Assembly: GCA_035509615.1 (NCBI GenBank)
Contig: DATJLK010000245.1
Coordinates: 1-13,708 of the forward strand
Direction of reading: 5' to 3'
From: AP-15 sp035509615
GTDB taxonomy: Bacteria; Pseudomonadota; Alphaproteobacteria; ATCC43930; CGMCC-115725
DNA: 13,708 bases
Shown here piece after piece: positions 1-6,309 of this stretch; within the stretch, counting starts at the first letter, position 1; each line of letters starts with the position of its first letter. The position numbers were made by a program, and so were the translations under genes. The notes beneath the pieces are model-generated. The model was given only the letters and a program-made list of their open reading frames with translations, was not told the DNA's origin and made no database searches.

Positions 1-1
1 C

Positions 2-496
2 AAGACGACTTTCGAGGCCGAGGCGTATTGGCGTGATGTCGGCACGATCGACGCCTATTGGGCCGCCAATATCGATCTGATTACACCAACCCCCTCGCTC
101 GACATCTACGATCCGAACTGGCCGATCTGGACTTACCAACAGCAGCTGCCGCCGGCCAAATTCGTTTTCGACGACGACGACCGCCGCGGCATGGCGGTCG
201 ATTCGATGATTTCGGGCGGCTGCATTGTCTCGGGTGCGACCGTCCGGCGCTCGCTGATGTTTTCCAATTGCCGGGTCAATTCGTTTGCCAAGACCCATGA
301 GGCGGTGTTGCTGCCCGAGGTCGACATCGGACGCCATGCCCGCTTGACGCGGGTCGTGGTCGATCGCGGCTGCCGGATCAAAGAGGGGCTGGTAATCGGC
401 GAAGACCCGGAATTGGACGCCAAGCGCTTCTACCGCACCGAGTGCGGCATAACCCTCGTCACCTCCGAGATGATCGCGGCCCTGGACGGAGGCTGA
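2..496 (+). CDS. glgC: Glucose-1-phosphate adenylyltransferase, C-terminal part (5' end outside window)
   Basis: This is the last 164 residues of ADP-glucose pyrophosphorylase, which makes ADP-glucose from glucose-1-phosphate and ATP, the committing step of bacterial glycogen synthesis in the cytoplasm. Visible at the start is the family signature YWRDVGTIDAYWAANIDL, which closes the nucleotidyltransferase domain. After it comes the left-handed beta-helix domain with hexapeptide-like turns (ISGGCIVSGATV, VLLPEVDIGRHARL, VVVDRGCRIKEG). The conserved tail VIGEDPELDAKRF is followed by a TGA-terminated end typical of GlgC. About 60% of the protein, including the catalytic N-terminus, lies upstream of the window. 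The reading frame is open to the window edge without a break. Identification is secure from these motifs; the allosteric properties cannot be judged here. Confidence 0.95.
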   Translation, partial: KTTFEAEAYWRDVGTIDAYWAANIDLITPTPSLDIYDPNWPIWTYQQQLPPAKFVFDDDDRRGMAVDSMISGGCIVSGATVRRSLMFSNCRVNSFAKTHEAVLLPEVDIGRHARLTRVVVDRGCRIKEGLVIGEDPELDAKRFYRTECGITLVTSEMIAALDGG

Positions 497-516
497 GATC
501 GGCCGCGCACCACCAT

Positions 517-567
517 GAAACTTTTCCGGACACGAAACTTGTCCTGGCACGAAACTTTTCCGGGGGC
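517..567. repeat. Three tandem 17-bp direct repeats
   Basis: Three head-to-tail copies of a 17-bp unit start at 517, 534 and 551, each beginning GAAACTT. The units are GAAACTTTTCCGGACAC, GAAACTTGTCCTGGCAC and GAAACTTTTCCGGGGGC. They lie 20 bp after the glgC stop and about 110 bp before the next start. The period is not a multiple of three and no convincing gene covers them. Units 1 and 3 contain GAAA-CT-TTTC, a short palindrome that unit 2 breaks. The role is unknown: it may be a protein-binding array or the remnant of a mobile-element end with multiple terminal repeats. Confidence 0.8.
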
Positions 568-674
568 GTCCGTCGATGAATCCCGGACTTGCGCAGCGTG
601 GCCACCGGACGACGGCGACACCGCGACGGTTTGCCGATAGGCTCTCAAGGCGGCAGCAAAAAACAGGGGGCGGA

Positions 675-1862
675 ATGTCGGTTAGTCGTATTGCAGCCAG
701 TCCCGGCCGCGCGGCGGACGGCTATCTCGCGCTCCCCGCTGCGGGGAGCGGCCCCGGGATTTTGGTGCTTGTCGACGATCGTGCCGATGATGAGATGCGG
801 CAACTCATCGATCTTTACGCTGCCGAGGGCTATGTCGCGCTCGGTGCGCCGGCGCACGAAGCAGATGACGGCGATGCTGCGGCCATCGCCGCATTGCGCG
901 ATCGCAGCGAATGCATCGGGAAAGTCGCCGCGCTCGGGTTTGGCCGCGGAGGCTTGACCGCATTGCGCGCCGCTGCTGAAAAGCGCGTCGATTGCGCCAT
1001 CTGCTATGCCCCCACAGACATCGAGACGGTCATCGAACTGGCTGCGCGGATCGCGTGCCCGGTGGTGCTGCATCTGGCAGGCAACGACCCGGCAATCTCG
1101 CCCGGCACGGAAGCACGGCTGAAGGCAGCATTCGCGCATCGCGCGAGCGCTCCTTCCCATCCCGCTGGCGAACGGCGGGACGGCAGGACTGAGGCCGGCC
1201 TTTATATCTACGCCGGCGTCGGGCCACGGTTTGAACAAAAGAGCAGCGCTGATTTCGACCGGGCGGCGGCCGGATTGGCGCATTCGCGCTCGGTCGCGCT
1301 GTTGCGGCGGGTGATTGGTCCGCATTACGACCTGGAAACGCTGTGGGAGGCGCATATTCGCTACGAATTCGAAACCCGCGATGTCGCCGCGACGATGGCG
1401 ACGATGATCGATGAGCCCTATGTCAACCACGTGCCGGTCATGACCGGCGGGGTCGGCCAGCGCGACCTCGCGCGCTTTTACGCTGATCATTTCATCCCGA
1501 AATGCCCGGCCGACATCGCGATGGTGCCGGTTTCACGCACCATCGGCGCCGATCGCGTCATCGACGAGATGGTGGTGTCGTTCACCCACGATGTCGAGAT
1601 CGACTGGATGCTGCCCGGCGTCGCGCCAACCGGACGGCGTGTCGAAGTGCCGCTGGTTGCAATCGTCGGTTTTCGCGGCGACAAGCTGTGTCATGAACAC
1701 ATCTATTGGGATCAGGCCAGCGTGTTGGTACAGATCGGCCTTCTCGACCCGGGAGGACTGCCTGTCGCCGGAGCCGAAACTGCCAAGAAGCTGCTCGACG
1801 AAACCCTCCCCTCAAACTCGCTGATAAAAAGCTGGGCCGGCAGCACGCGCGAAGACGGCTGA
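675..1862 (+). CDS. Dienelactone-hydrolase-fold / SnoaL-like (NTF2) two-domain protein, hydrolase residues lost
   Basis: A 395-residue protein. Residues about 10-215 follow the dienelactone hydrolase (carboxymethylenebutenolidase) alpha/beta-hydrolase layout. Residues about 218-375 are a SnoaL-like/NTF2-fold domain (ETLWEAHIRYEFETRDV, EPYVNHVPVMTGG, DWMLPGVAPTG, EHIYWDQASVLVQIGLL). In DLH the triad is Cys in GxCxGG, Asp and His. Here the elbow reads GFGRGG with Gly90 at the nucleophile position, the acid loop GNDPAIS keeps Asp138, and the His position is Pro184 (AGVGPRF). The N-terminal domain is therefore probably not a working DLH-type hydrolase. I chose ATG 675 because GGGGGCGGA lies just before it and the family alignment begins there; an upstream in-frame ATG at 576 would add an arginine-rich, unrelated-looking extension. 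Substrate and pathway are unknown. The C-terminal domain may bind a small hydrophobic ligand (inference). Confidence 0.85.
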   Translation: MSVSRIAASPGRAADGYLALPAAGSGPGILVLVDDRADDEMRQLIDLYAAEGYVALGAPAHEADDGDAAAIAALRDRSECIGKVAALGFGRGGLTALRAAAEKRVDCAICYAPTDIETVIELAARIACPVVLHLAGNDPAISPGTEARLKAAFAHRASAPSHPAGERRDGRTEAGLYIYAGVGPRFEQKSSADFDRAAAGLAHSRSVALLRRVIGPHYDLETLWEAHIRYEFETRDVAATMATMIDEPYVNHVPVMTGGVGQRDLARFYADHFIPKCPADIAMVPVSRTIGADRVIDEMVVSFTHDVEIDWMLPGVAPTGRRVEVPLVAIVGFRGDKLCHEHIYWDQASVLVQIGLLDPGGLPVAGAETAKKLLDETLPSNSLIKSWAGSTREDG

Positions 1863-1998
1863 AACTGTCGTGGGGCGGGTTCAGCGGTGGCCGCCGCATC
1901 CCGCGCCGCAGACCCGCCGACATTGATCGCGGGGAAAGCATTCCGCGAGGAGTTGCCCGGCCCGCCACCGGAACGGTCGCCGGGACGCGCCGTTTTGC

Positions 1999-2012
1999 AG
2001 CAAGACCTTGCT
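1999..2012. promoter_or_regulatory. Short inverted repeat upstream of the PPOX gene (candidate operator)
   Basis: AGCAAG and CTTGCT form perfect 6-bp arms around a 2-bp centre, 43 bp before the next start codon. The spacing is too tight for an RNA hairpin, so if functional it would be a DNA-binding site. The rest of the 193-bp gap 1863-2055 shows nothing else I can support. Confidence 0.25.
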
Positions 2013-2055
2013 TGCGGCTCTGGATGCGCCTCAGTCCACCAAAGGAGAGCGTTGG

Positions 2056-2454
2056 ATGGCAACGATACCCGACAACTATCTCGATCTCATGCAGCAGAAA
2101 ATGGCGTTCGCCGAACTCGCCACGGTGATGCCCGACGGCACGCCGCAGGTGACGCCGGTATGGTTCGATTTTGCGGCCGGAAAAGTGCGTGTAAATACTG
2201 CGAAAGGGCGGGTCAAGGCGCGCAACCTGAAGCCGGGCGCTCCGGTCGCCCTGGCGATTCTGGATCCTGATAATCCCTATCGCTATCTTCAGATCCGCGG
2301 GCGGGTGGTCCTGGCGACCGAAGCCGGCGCCGACCCGCATATCGATCAGCTTGCCAGGAAATACCTCGGCAAGGACACCTACCCGTTCCGCCAGCCCGGT
2401 GAAGTGCGCATCATGTACGAGATCGAACCCTTGTCGGTGTCGGGCATGGGCTGA
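2056..2454 (+). CDS. PPOX-fold (pyridoxamine 5'-phosphate oxidase-like) flavin/F420-type oxidoreductase
   Basis: A 132-residue protein of the split-barrel PPOX superfamily, close to the group annotated as PPOX class F420-dependent (Rv1155-like). Visible family features in order are FAELATVMPDGTPQVTPVWFD (first strands), VRVNTAKGRVKARNLKPG (cofactor phosphate-binding strand with conserved Thr, Lys and Arg), VALAILDPDNPYRYLQIRGRV and a C-terminal helix followed by the barrel-closing strand (EVRIMYEIEP). Such proteins bind FMN, F420 or heme and usually act as small cytoplasmic reductases. The cofactor and substrate cannot be read from the sequence. The start at ATG 2056 is set by AAAGGAGAG six bases upstream; a longer in-frame start at 2008 would put that ribosome site inside the gene. 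Length is typical for the family. Confidence 0.88.
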   Translation: MATIPDNYLDLMQQKMAFAELATVMPDGTPQVTPVWFDFAAGKVRVNTAKGRVKARNLKPGAPVALAILDPDNPYRYLQIRGRVVLATEAGADPHIDQLARKYLGKDTYPFRQPGEVRIMYEIEPLSVSGMG

Positions 2455-2577
2455 TCTCGGTCCGCGGCAGCAATCTATGATCTTAAGCGCCCGTTCACCC
2501 TGCTGAGGTTATGTTCGCCGACCGACCGGCCAAGTCCGGGCGGAGATCAATTCTGGATCAGAACGAGCGCCGACCCT

Positions 2578-3366
2578 GTGTCTTCAGTAGCGACGACGGC
2601 AGCTGTCCTGGGATGCGTGATCGCCGGATCGTTGCTCGGGATGTGGTTCGGCTGCCGTTTGCCCGAGCGCCACCGTTCTGCCGAATCGCATGAAGCGGTC
2701 AAGCTTGCTACCGGCATGCTGTCGGTACTGGCGGCGCTGGTACTGGGTCTGCTGATCGCGAGCGTCAAGAACGCATTTGATACCACCGACGCGCAGATCC
2801 GGCAGTTCGCGACAAACTTGATCCTGCTTAACCAAACGCTCACCGATTATGGACCGGAAACAGCCGAAGCGCGCAAGATGCTGCGCCATTACACGGTGCT
2901 CGCGCTTGCCGACAACTGGCCCGACGACAAGGCCTCTCCAATAAAGATCGAGGATGTCGAGGCCGGCAAGCTGCTCGACAAAGTCCGCGCCACGGTATTG
3001 CGGCTGCCGGACGACAGCCGCAACCGCGGGGCGCTGCGTGCCGACGCCGCGTCTTTGATCGAGAATGTGCTAAAAACGCGCATGCTTCTGATCGAGCGAT
3101 CCGAAAGCTCGATCAATCCATTGTTTCTGGAGATCCTGGTCGCCTGGATCACGCTGATCTTTGTCAGCTTTGGCTACACCGCCCCGCGCAACACGACGGT
3201 CATGACAAGTTTCGTTTTGAGCGCGGCGGCGCTTGCCGCCTGTATCTTTTTGATCGTCGAAATGGACACGCCATTCGAAGGCGAGATCACGGTATCAAGC
3301 CGGCCGATGCGCAGCGCTCTCGCCCATATGACCCCCGCGCCGGACCCGGCGATGCCGGCCCGCTGA
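2578..3366 (+). CDS. DUF4239 family (bestrophin-like domain) integral membrane protein
   Basis: A 262-residue protein with four predicted membrane helices at about residues 5-24, 46-63, 183-201 and 209-228. Helices 2 and 3 are separated by a soluble, charged helical domain. This 2+2 layout and the conserved tail MDTPFEGEITVSSRPMRSAL are characteristic of DUF4239, a bestrophin-like family of unknown function common in Rhizobiales. Bestrophins are ion channels, but no transport role is shown for this family. The start is GTG at 2578, the first ATG/GTG/TTG codon after the preceding stop. No clear Shine-Dalgarno precedes it. ATG 2641 is an alternative but would delete the first helix, so GTG is preferred. 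It ends 50 bp before the convergent secreted protein gene. Confidence 0.85.
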   Translation: MSSVATTAAVLGCVIAGSLLGMWFGCRLPERHRSAESHEAVKLATGMLSVLAALVLGLLIASVKNAFDTTDAQIRQFATNLILLNQTLTDYGPETAEARKMLRHYTVLALADNWPDDKASPIKIEDVEAGKLLDKVRATVLRLPDDSRNRGALRADAASLIENVLKTRMLLIERSESSINPLFLEILVAWITLIFVSFGYTAPRNTTVMTSFVLSAAALAACIFLIVEMDTPFEGEITVSSRPMRSALAHMTPAPDPAMPAR

Positions 3367-3370
3367 CCGA

Positions 3371-3390
3371 GCGGGCGTCATCAGCCCCGC
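3371..3390. terminator. Weak GC hairpin between convergent genes
   Basis: GCGGG (3371-3375) can pair with CCCGC (3386-3390), five bases after the DUF4239 stop and before the end of the convergent gene. There is no clear T-tract, so it is only a candidate bidirectional 3' hairpin. Confidence 0.25.
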
Positions 3391-3416
3391 GCCATCCTTG
3401 ACCGCGCCATTCTGTC

Positions 3417-3962
3417 TTATTTGTTCAACACCTGGATGCTGAACGGCCGCAACGCCGTGCTCTCATTCCTGATGTAATTTGTCACCTGAGTGATTTGAGA
3501 AACCGTCGCCGACGAGATCACGCCGGTCGTGCACGTAGCCGGAGTGTATTTGCCGGTGACGATCACATAACTGCCGAGATCCTTGACCAGGTCGCAGGTG
3601 CACAGGGCTGCTTCTGGATTGTTTTTGTCGATCAGGCATGGCTTGTCCAGACACCAGGCCCATGGCCGATTGTTCGAACACACTGCGTAGCTGTGAACCG
3701 GGTAATAGCGCGACCGGATCTGCCGACCGGCAGTCGTGTCCCTGACGCCCTGGCATGATTGCTGTCCGGCGGAATAGCCGTTATTGACCGTGCAGTGACA
3801 AGCGACCTGCTTGTCGTTTCCGGGGATCGGATCGCATGGCGCGATCGTGCACAAGGCGAATGTCCCCTCGCAGATTTTAAACTGTTGTGCTTGCACGGAC
3901 GAGGCGGACATCGCGCCGGCCGTAATCGCGACGCCCAGCAATATCAGAATTTTCAGTTGCAT
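3417..3962 (-). CDS. Secreted cysteine-rich protein with duplicated six-cysteine module (hypothetical)
   Basis: A 181-residue protein of no family I recognise. It begins with a clear Sec signal peptide (MQLKILILLGVAITAG...SSVQA), predicted cleavage after Ala25, so the mature protein is periplasmic or secreted. The mature part has 12 Cys at 31, 38, 43, 55, 57, 70, 95, 104, 109, 121, 123 and 144. They fall into two sets with nearly the same spacing: C-x6-C-x4-C-x11-CxC-x12-C and C-x8-C-x4-C-x11-CxC-x20-C. This indicates an internal duplication of a six-cysteine module, likely holding three disulfides per copy (inference). The C-terminal 37 residues are Cys-free. ATG 3962 is supported by GGAG eight bases upstream. 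No binding or enzymatic motif is visible, and it stands alone without operon partners. Confidence 0.8.
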   Translation of the reverse strand: MQLKILILLGVAITAGAMSASSVQAQQFKICEGTFALCTIAPCDPIPGNDKQVACHCTVNNGYSAGQQSCQGVRDTTAGRQIRSRYYPVHSYAVCSNNRPWAWCLDKPCLIDKNNPEAALCTCDLVKDLGSYVIVTGKYTPATCTTGVISSATVSQITQVTNYIRNESTALRPFSIQVLNK

Positions 3963-4054
3963 CGTCGCAGCTCCGCATCAGCAACGGTTGTTGTTCCAAT
4001 AGGGATAAGCTAGCGATATGATCAAGACAAGTTATTACCCATCCCTTGTTTTCC

Positions 4055-4080
4055 GTCACCCCGCGAAGACGGGGGTCCAG
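4055..4080. repeat. Short palindromic REP-like element
   Basis: The stretch resembles the dispersed extragenic palindromes of the type GTCATTCCCGCGAAAGCGGGAATCCA that are scattered through many proteobacterial genomes. Here it reads CACCCCGCGAAGACGGGGG followed by TCCAG. CCCCG (4059-4063) pairs with CGGGG (4070-4074) around a six-base loop. It lies about 95 bp from the start of the secreted-protein gene and 220 bp before the aminotransferase, in non-coding DNA. Confidence 0.45.
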
Positions 4081-4299
4081 TGCCCGCTTTCACCGACATA
4101 AACGGTGATTGTGCGTCGGGAGCATCTGTCAGAATCGGACCATTAGCAGCGGCGGTTACCGGGTCAAACTCGCGTGACCCCAGTCACACCGGCCCTCAAG
4201 CCTTGAGCGCGACCGATCGCCCCAATATCCGACTTGTCTTCCGGCAATCGGACCGCGAAGCTGCGCCCAGGCATCGGGCAAGAGGTTGAAAGCGGGCAT
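4081..4299. other. Hairpin-rich non-coding leader region before the aminotransferase gene
   Basis: Together with the palindrome before it, this makes a stretch of about 340 bp (3963-4299) without a gene. Several short inverted repeats are visible: TCACCG/CGGTGA (4090-4095 with 4103-4108), GGGTCA/TGACCC (4161-4166 with 4175-4180), GTGAC/GTCAC (4174-4178 with 4183-4187) and CTCAAG/CTTGAG (4195-4200 with 4202-4207). The second and third share bases and are mutually exclusive. No T-tract and no riboswitch class I recognise. Confidence 0.35.
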
Positions 4300-5628
4300 A
4301 TGATCAGAACACGGCCGACCAATATCGATTTGGCCGCGGCGCTTGCCGAGGCGGAAGAGCACTATCGCGCCGCAAACCCGAAAAGCTTTGCCCAGCATCG
4401 CCAGGCCTGCGCGGCAATGCCGGGCGGCAACACCCGCGCTTCGATCCATGCCGATCCGTTCCCGCTGACAATCGCGCATGGCGAGGGGGCGCGGCTGTGG
4501 GATATCGACGGCCACGAATATTCGGATTTCCTCAGCGAGTTCACCGCCGGCATTTTTGGCCACTCGCATCCGGCGATCCGGCGAGCGATCGAAGAGGCGC
4601 TTGATTATGGACTCGATCTGGGGGGACACAACGAGGCCGAGGCGCGGTTTGCTGCCGCGGTGTGCGCGCGATTTCCATCGATCGAACTCGTCCGGTTCAC
4701 CAATTCGGGCACCGAGGCCAATCTGACCGCTGTCAGCGCCGCTTGCGCCATCACCGGCCGTCGCAAGGTTCTGGTGTTTGCCGGCGGCTATCATGGCGGC
4801 GTGTTCTATTTTCGCGGCCATGGCAGCGCGATCAACGCCCCGTTCGATTATCTGCTCGGCCGCTACAACGACCTGGACGCGGTCGCGGAACTGGTTCGAC
4901 CCCACCAGAGCGAGCTTGCCGCGATCCTGGTCGAGCCGATGCAGGGTTCGACCGGGTGCATCCCGGCTGAGCGCGAGTTTCTCGCCGGCTTGCGCGAATT
5001 GGCAGACGCGACCGGGGCGGTGCTGATTTTCGACGAGGTGATGACCTCGCGGCTGGCCCCCGGCGGCCTGCAGGCAGAGCACGGCATTCGCCCTGACTTG
5101 ACGACATTGGGCAAATATGTCGGCGGCGGCATGAGCTTTGGCGCCTTTGGCGGGCGCGCCGACATCATGCGGCGCTTTGATCCGCGCCGCCCCGATGCGT
5201 TTCAGCACGCCGGGACCTTTAACAACAATGTATTGACGATGAACGCCGGTTATGTTGGCCTGACCGAGATCTACACACCCGAACGCGCCCGGGCGTTGAA
5301 TCGATGGGGCGACGAGCTGCGCGACCGGCTGAACGGAATCGTGCAACAGCACGCGCTTTCCATGCAGTTTACTGGCCGCGGCTCGATGATGTCGGTGCAC
5401 ATGACCGACAGCCCGATCCGCTGCGAAGAAGATGCCTTGCGCGGCAATGGCGCCTTGCGCGATTTGTTCTGGTTTGATCTTTTGGCATCAGGCATCTGGT
5501 TTGCCAAGCGCGGCATGTTCGCATTGTCGATCGCGCTTGACGACACTGATGCCGATGAGCTCGCCGGTGCGGTCGAGGACTTTGCGCAAAGCCGCGCGCC
5601 GCTGTTCGCCGTCGCCAAAGTTGATTAG
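4300..5628 (+). CDS. Class III PLP aminotransferase, glutamate-1-semialdehyde 2,1-aminomutase-like
   Basis: A 442-residue fold-type I PLP enzyme. Visible motifs are MPGGNTRAS and the small-domain strand LWDIDGHEYSDFLSEF, the phosphate-binding SGTEAN (Ser136-Asn141), GGYHGG (162-167), the PLP-pyridine Asp245 in FDEVMTS, and the Schiff-base Lys272 in TTLGKYVGGGMSFGAFGGR. These place it in the HemL-like branch, which isomerises or transaminates amino acids or semialdehydes. In HemL the reaction is glutamate-1-semialdehyde to 5-aminolevulinate. Alphaproteobacteria usually make aminolevulinate with ALA synthase, and the motif HAGTFNNNVLT differs from the GT(M/L)SGNP of classic HemL. The true substrate is therefore probably different and no symbol is given. 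ATG 4300 matches the usual family N-terminus; AGAGG lies 14 bases upstream. A TTG at 4234 is possible but less likely. Confidence 0.88.
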   Translation: MIRTRPTNIDLAAALAEAEEHYRAANPKSFAQHRQACAAMPGGNTRASIHADPFPLTIAHGEGARLWDIDGHEYSDFLSEFTAGIFGHSHPAIRRAIEEALDYGLDLGGHNEAEARFAAAVCARFPSIELVRFTNSGTEANLTAVSAACAITGRRKVLVFAGGYHGGVFYFRGHGSAINAPFDYLLGRYNDLDAVAELVRPHQSELAAILVEPMQGSTGCIPAEREFLAGLRELADATGAVLIFDEVMTSRLAPGGLQAEHGIRPDLTTLGKYVGGGMSFGAFGGRADIMRRFDPRRPDAFQHAGTFNNNVLTMNAGYVGLTEIYTPERARALNRWGDELRDRLNGIVQQHALSMQFTGRGSMMSVHMTDSPIRCEEDALRGNGALRDLFWFDLLASGIWFAKRGMFALSIALDDTDADELAGAVEDFAQSRAPLFAVAKVD

Positions 5629-5641
5629 GCTTGATCCACGG

Positions 5642-5674
5642 ATCGGATCAGAGCGCCGGGCGCTTCGATCCGAT
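5642..5674. terminator. Long-stem hairpin between convergent genes (candidate bidirectional terminator)
   Basis: The arm ATCGGATCAGAGCGC faces GCGCTTCGATCCGAT around a three-base CGG loop. Thirteen of fifteen positions pair as Watson-Crick, with one G-T wobble and one A-C mismatch. It sits 13 bp after the aminotransferase stop and 30 bp after the end of the convergent short porin-like gene. No long T-run follows on either strand, so termination is inferred from position and stem strength. Confidence 0.5.
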
Positions 5675-5704
5675 AGGATTATGGTCTTATGCGAAGCAGC
5701 CTGC

Positions 5705-6010
5705 TTAATGGCTGTAATAGCCCATTGTTCCGTCGATCGAGCCGCCGATACGGATCGAGGTGTCGGTTCCGGGGATCAGAAACGAGCGCGGAAAGCTCCC
5801 GGAACCGGCCGCAGGCACCGCCAGATTGCCAGGCTGCTCCCCGCTTTGCGGCGCCGGCTGCGCAAGCTGGTCGATGCGCGACTGGATCGATTCCTGGTTG
5901 GCGGGAAGCTTGTTGAGATCGCCCGCATTTGCGACCGGCGCCACGGCCAGTGACACGGCCGCCGCAACCCAACCCGTAGCCACCAAGCTGATCGCTGCAA
6001 TCGACTTCAT
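5705..6010 (-). CDS. Truncated porin-like protein: signal peptide, short helix and first beta strand only
   Basis: A 101-residue protein starting MKSIAAISL with a Sec signal peptide cleaved near VANA/GD. It continues with a short helical stretch (SIQSRIDQLAQ) and then SFPRSFLIPGTDTSIRIGGSIDGTMGYYSH and stop. This block matches the N-terminus of the full-length porin encoded next to it (SFARSFLIPGTETSIRVGGFIDETLVYYLQ), so it is a paralogue that stops after the first barrel strand. No barrel sequence is found in any frame in the 76 bp up to the aminotransferase stop, so the rest was deleted rather than frameshifted. ATG 6010 is chosen because the signal peptide begins there; AAGG lies 11 bases upstream. 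It cannot form a pore by itself. It may be a decaying remnant or a small periplasmic protein; codon structure is still open. Confidence 0.6.
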   Translation of the reverse strand: MKSIAAISLVATGWVAAAVSLAVAPVANAGDLNKLPANQESIQSRIDQLAQPAPQSGEQPGNLAVPAAGSGSFPRSFLIPGTDTSIRIGGSIDGTMGYYSH

Positions 6011-6190
6011 GATTAGCGATACCTTGCAAGACCGAGCAGAACCATCGGCACGATATCGCTGTGTGGCAGCAAAGTGAATGCGGTGATCGATCATCGGTGC
6101 GGACCAACCGAAATCCTGACAGCGGCCCGCCCGCCACATCAAGATACACTTGGCCCTTGGCCGCCGGTGTCCCGATCAAAACGCCGACCA

Positions 6191-6211
6191 CACCGGGCAA
6201 GGCCGGTGCCC
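6191..6211. other. Overlapping hairpins downstream of the porin gene
   Basis: In the 299-bp gap between the two porin genes, CACCGG (6191-6196) pairs with CCGGTG (6203-6208), and GGGCA (6195-6199) alternatively pairs with TGCCC (6207-6211). A further stem GGCCGT/ACGGCC lies at 6250-6255 and 6268-6273. Any of them could stabilise the porin transcript's 3' end. No T-tract is seen. Confidence 0.25.
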
Positions 6212-6309
6212 ACGGCCGGATCCGTCCTGGTCTTCGCCGGGAAGGCCCCGGCCGTGATGGCAAAAGAACGGCCCCGCGCTGCTTCCTCCGAATGCGTCCA
6301 GGCACCGGA

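Noticed and set aside
515..640. Small open frame beginning MKLFRTRNLSWHETF inside the 17-bp repeats
   Set aside because: About 41 codons, no ribosome site, coding is a by-product of the repeats, and no recognisable protein results.
645..1490. Minus-strand open frame of 281 codons opposite the DLH/SnoaL protein
   Set aside because: Antisense shadow with no domain signature; the + strand product has family motifs throughout.
4156..5400. Long open frame (414 codons) on the minus strand opposite the aminotransferase
   Set aside because: It is antisense to a gene with all PLP motifs and has Arg/His/Gly-rich composition with no recognisable family; typical high-GC shadow.
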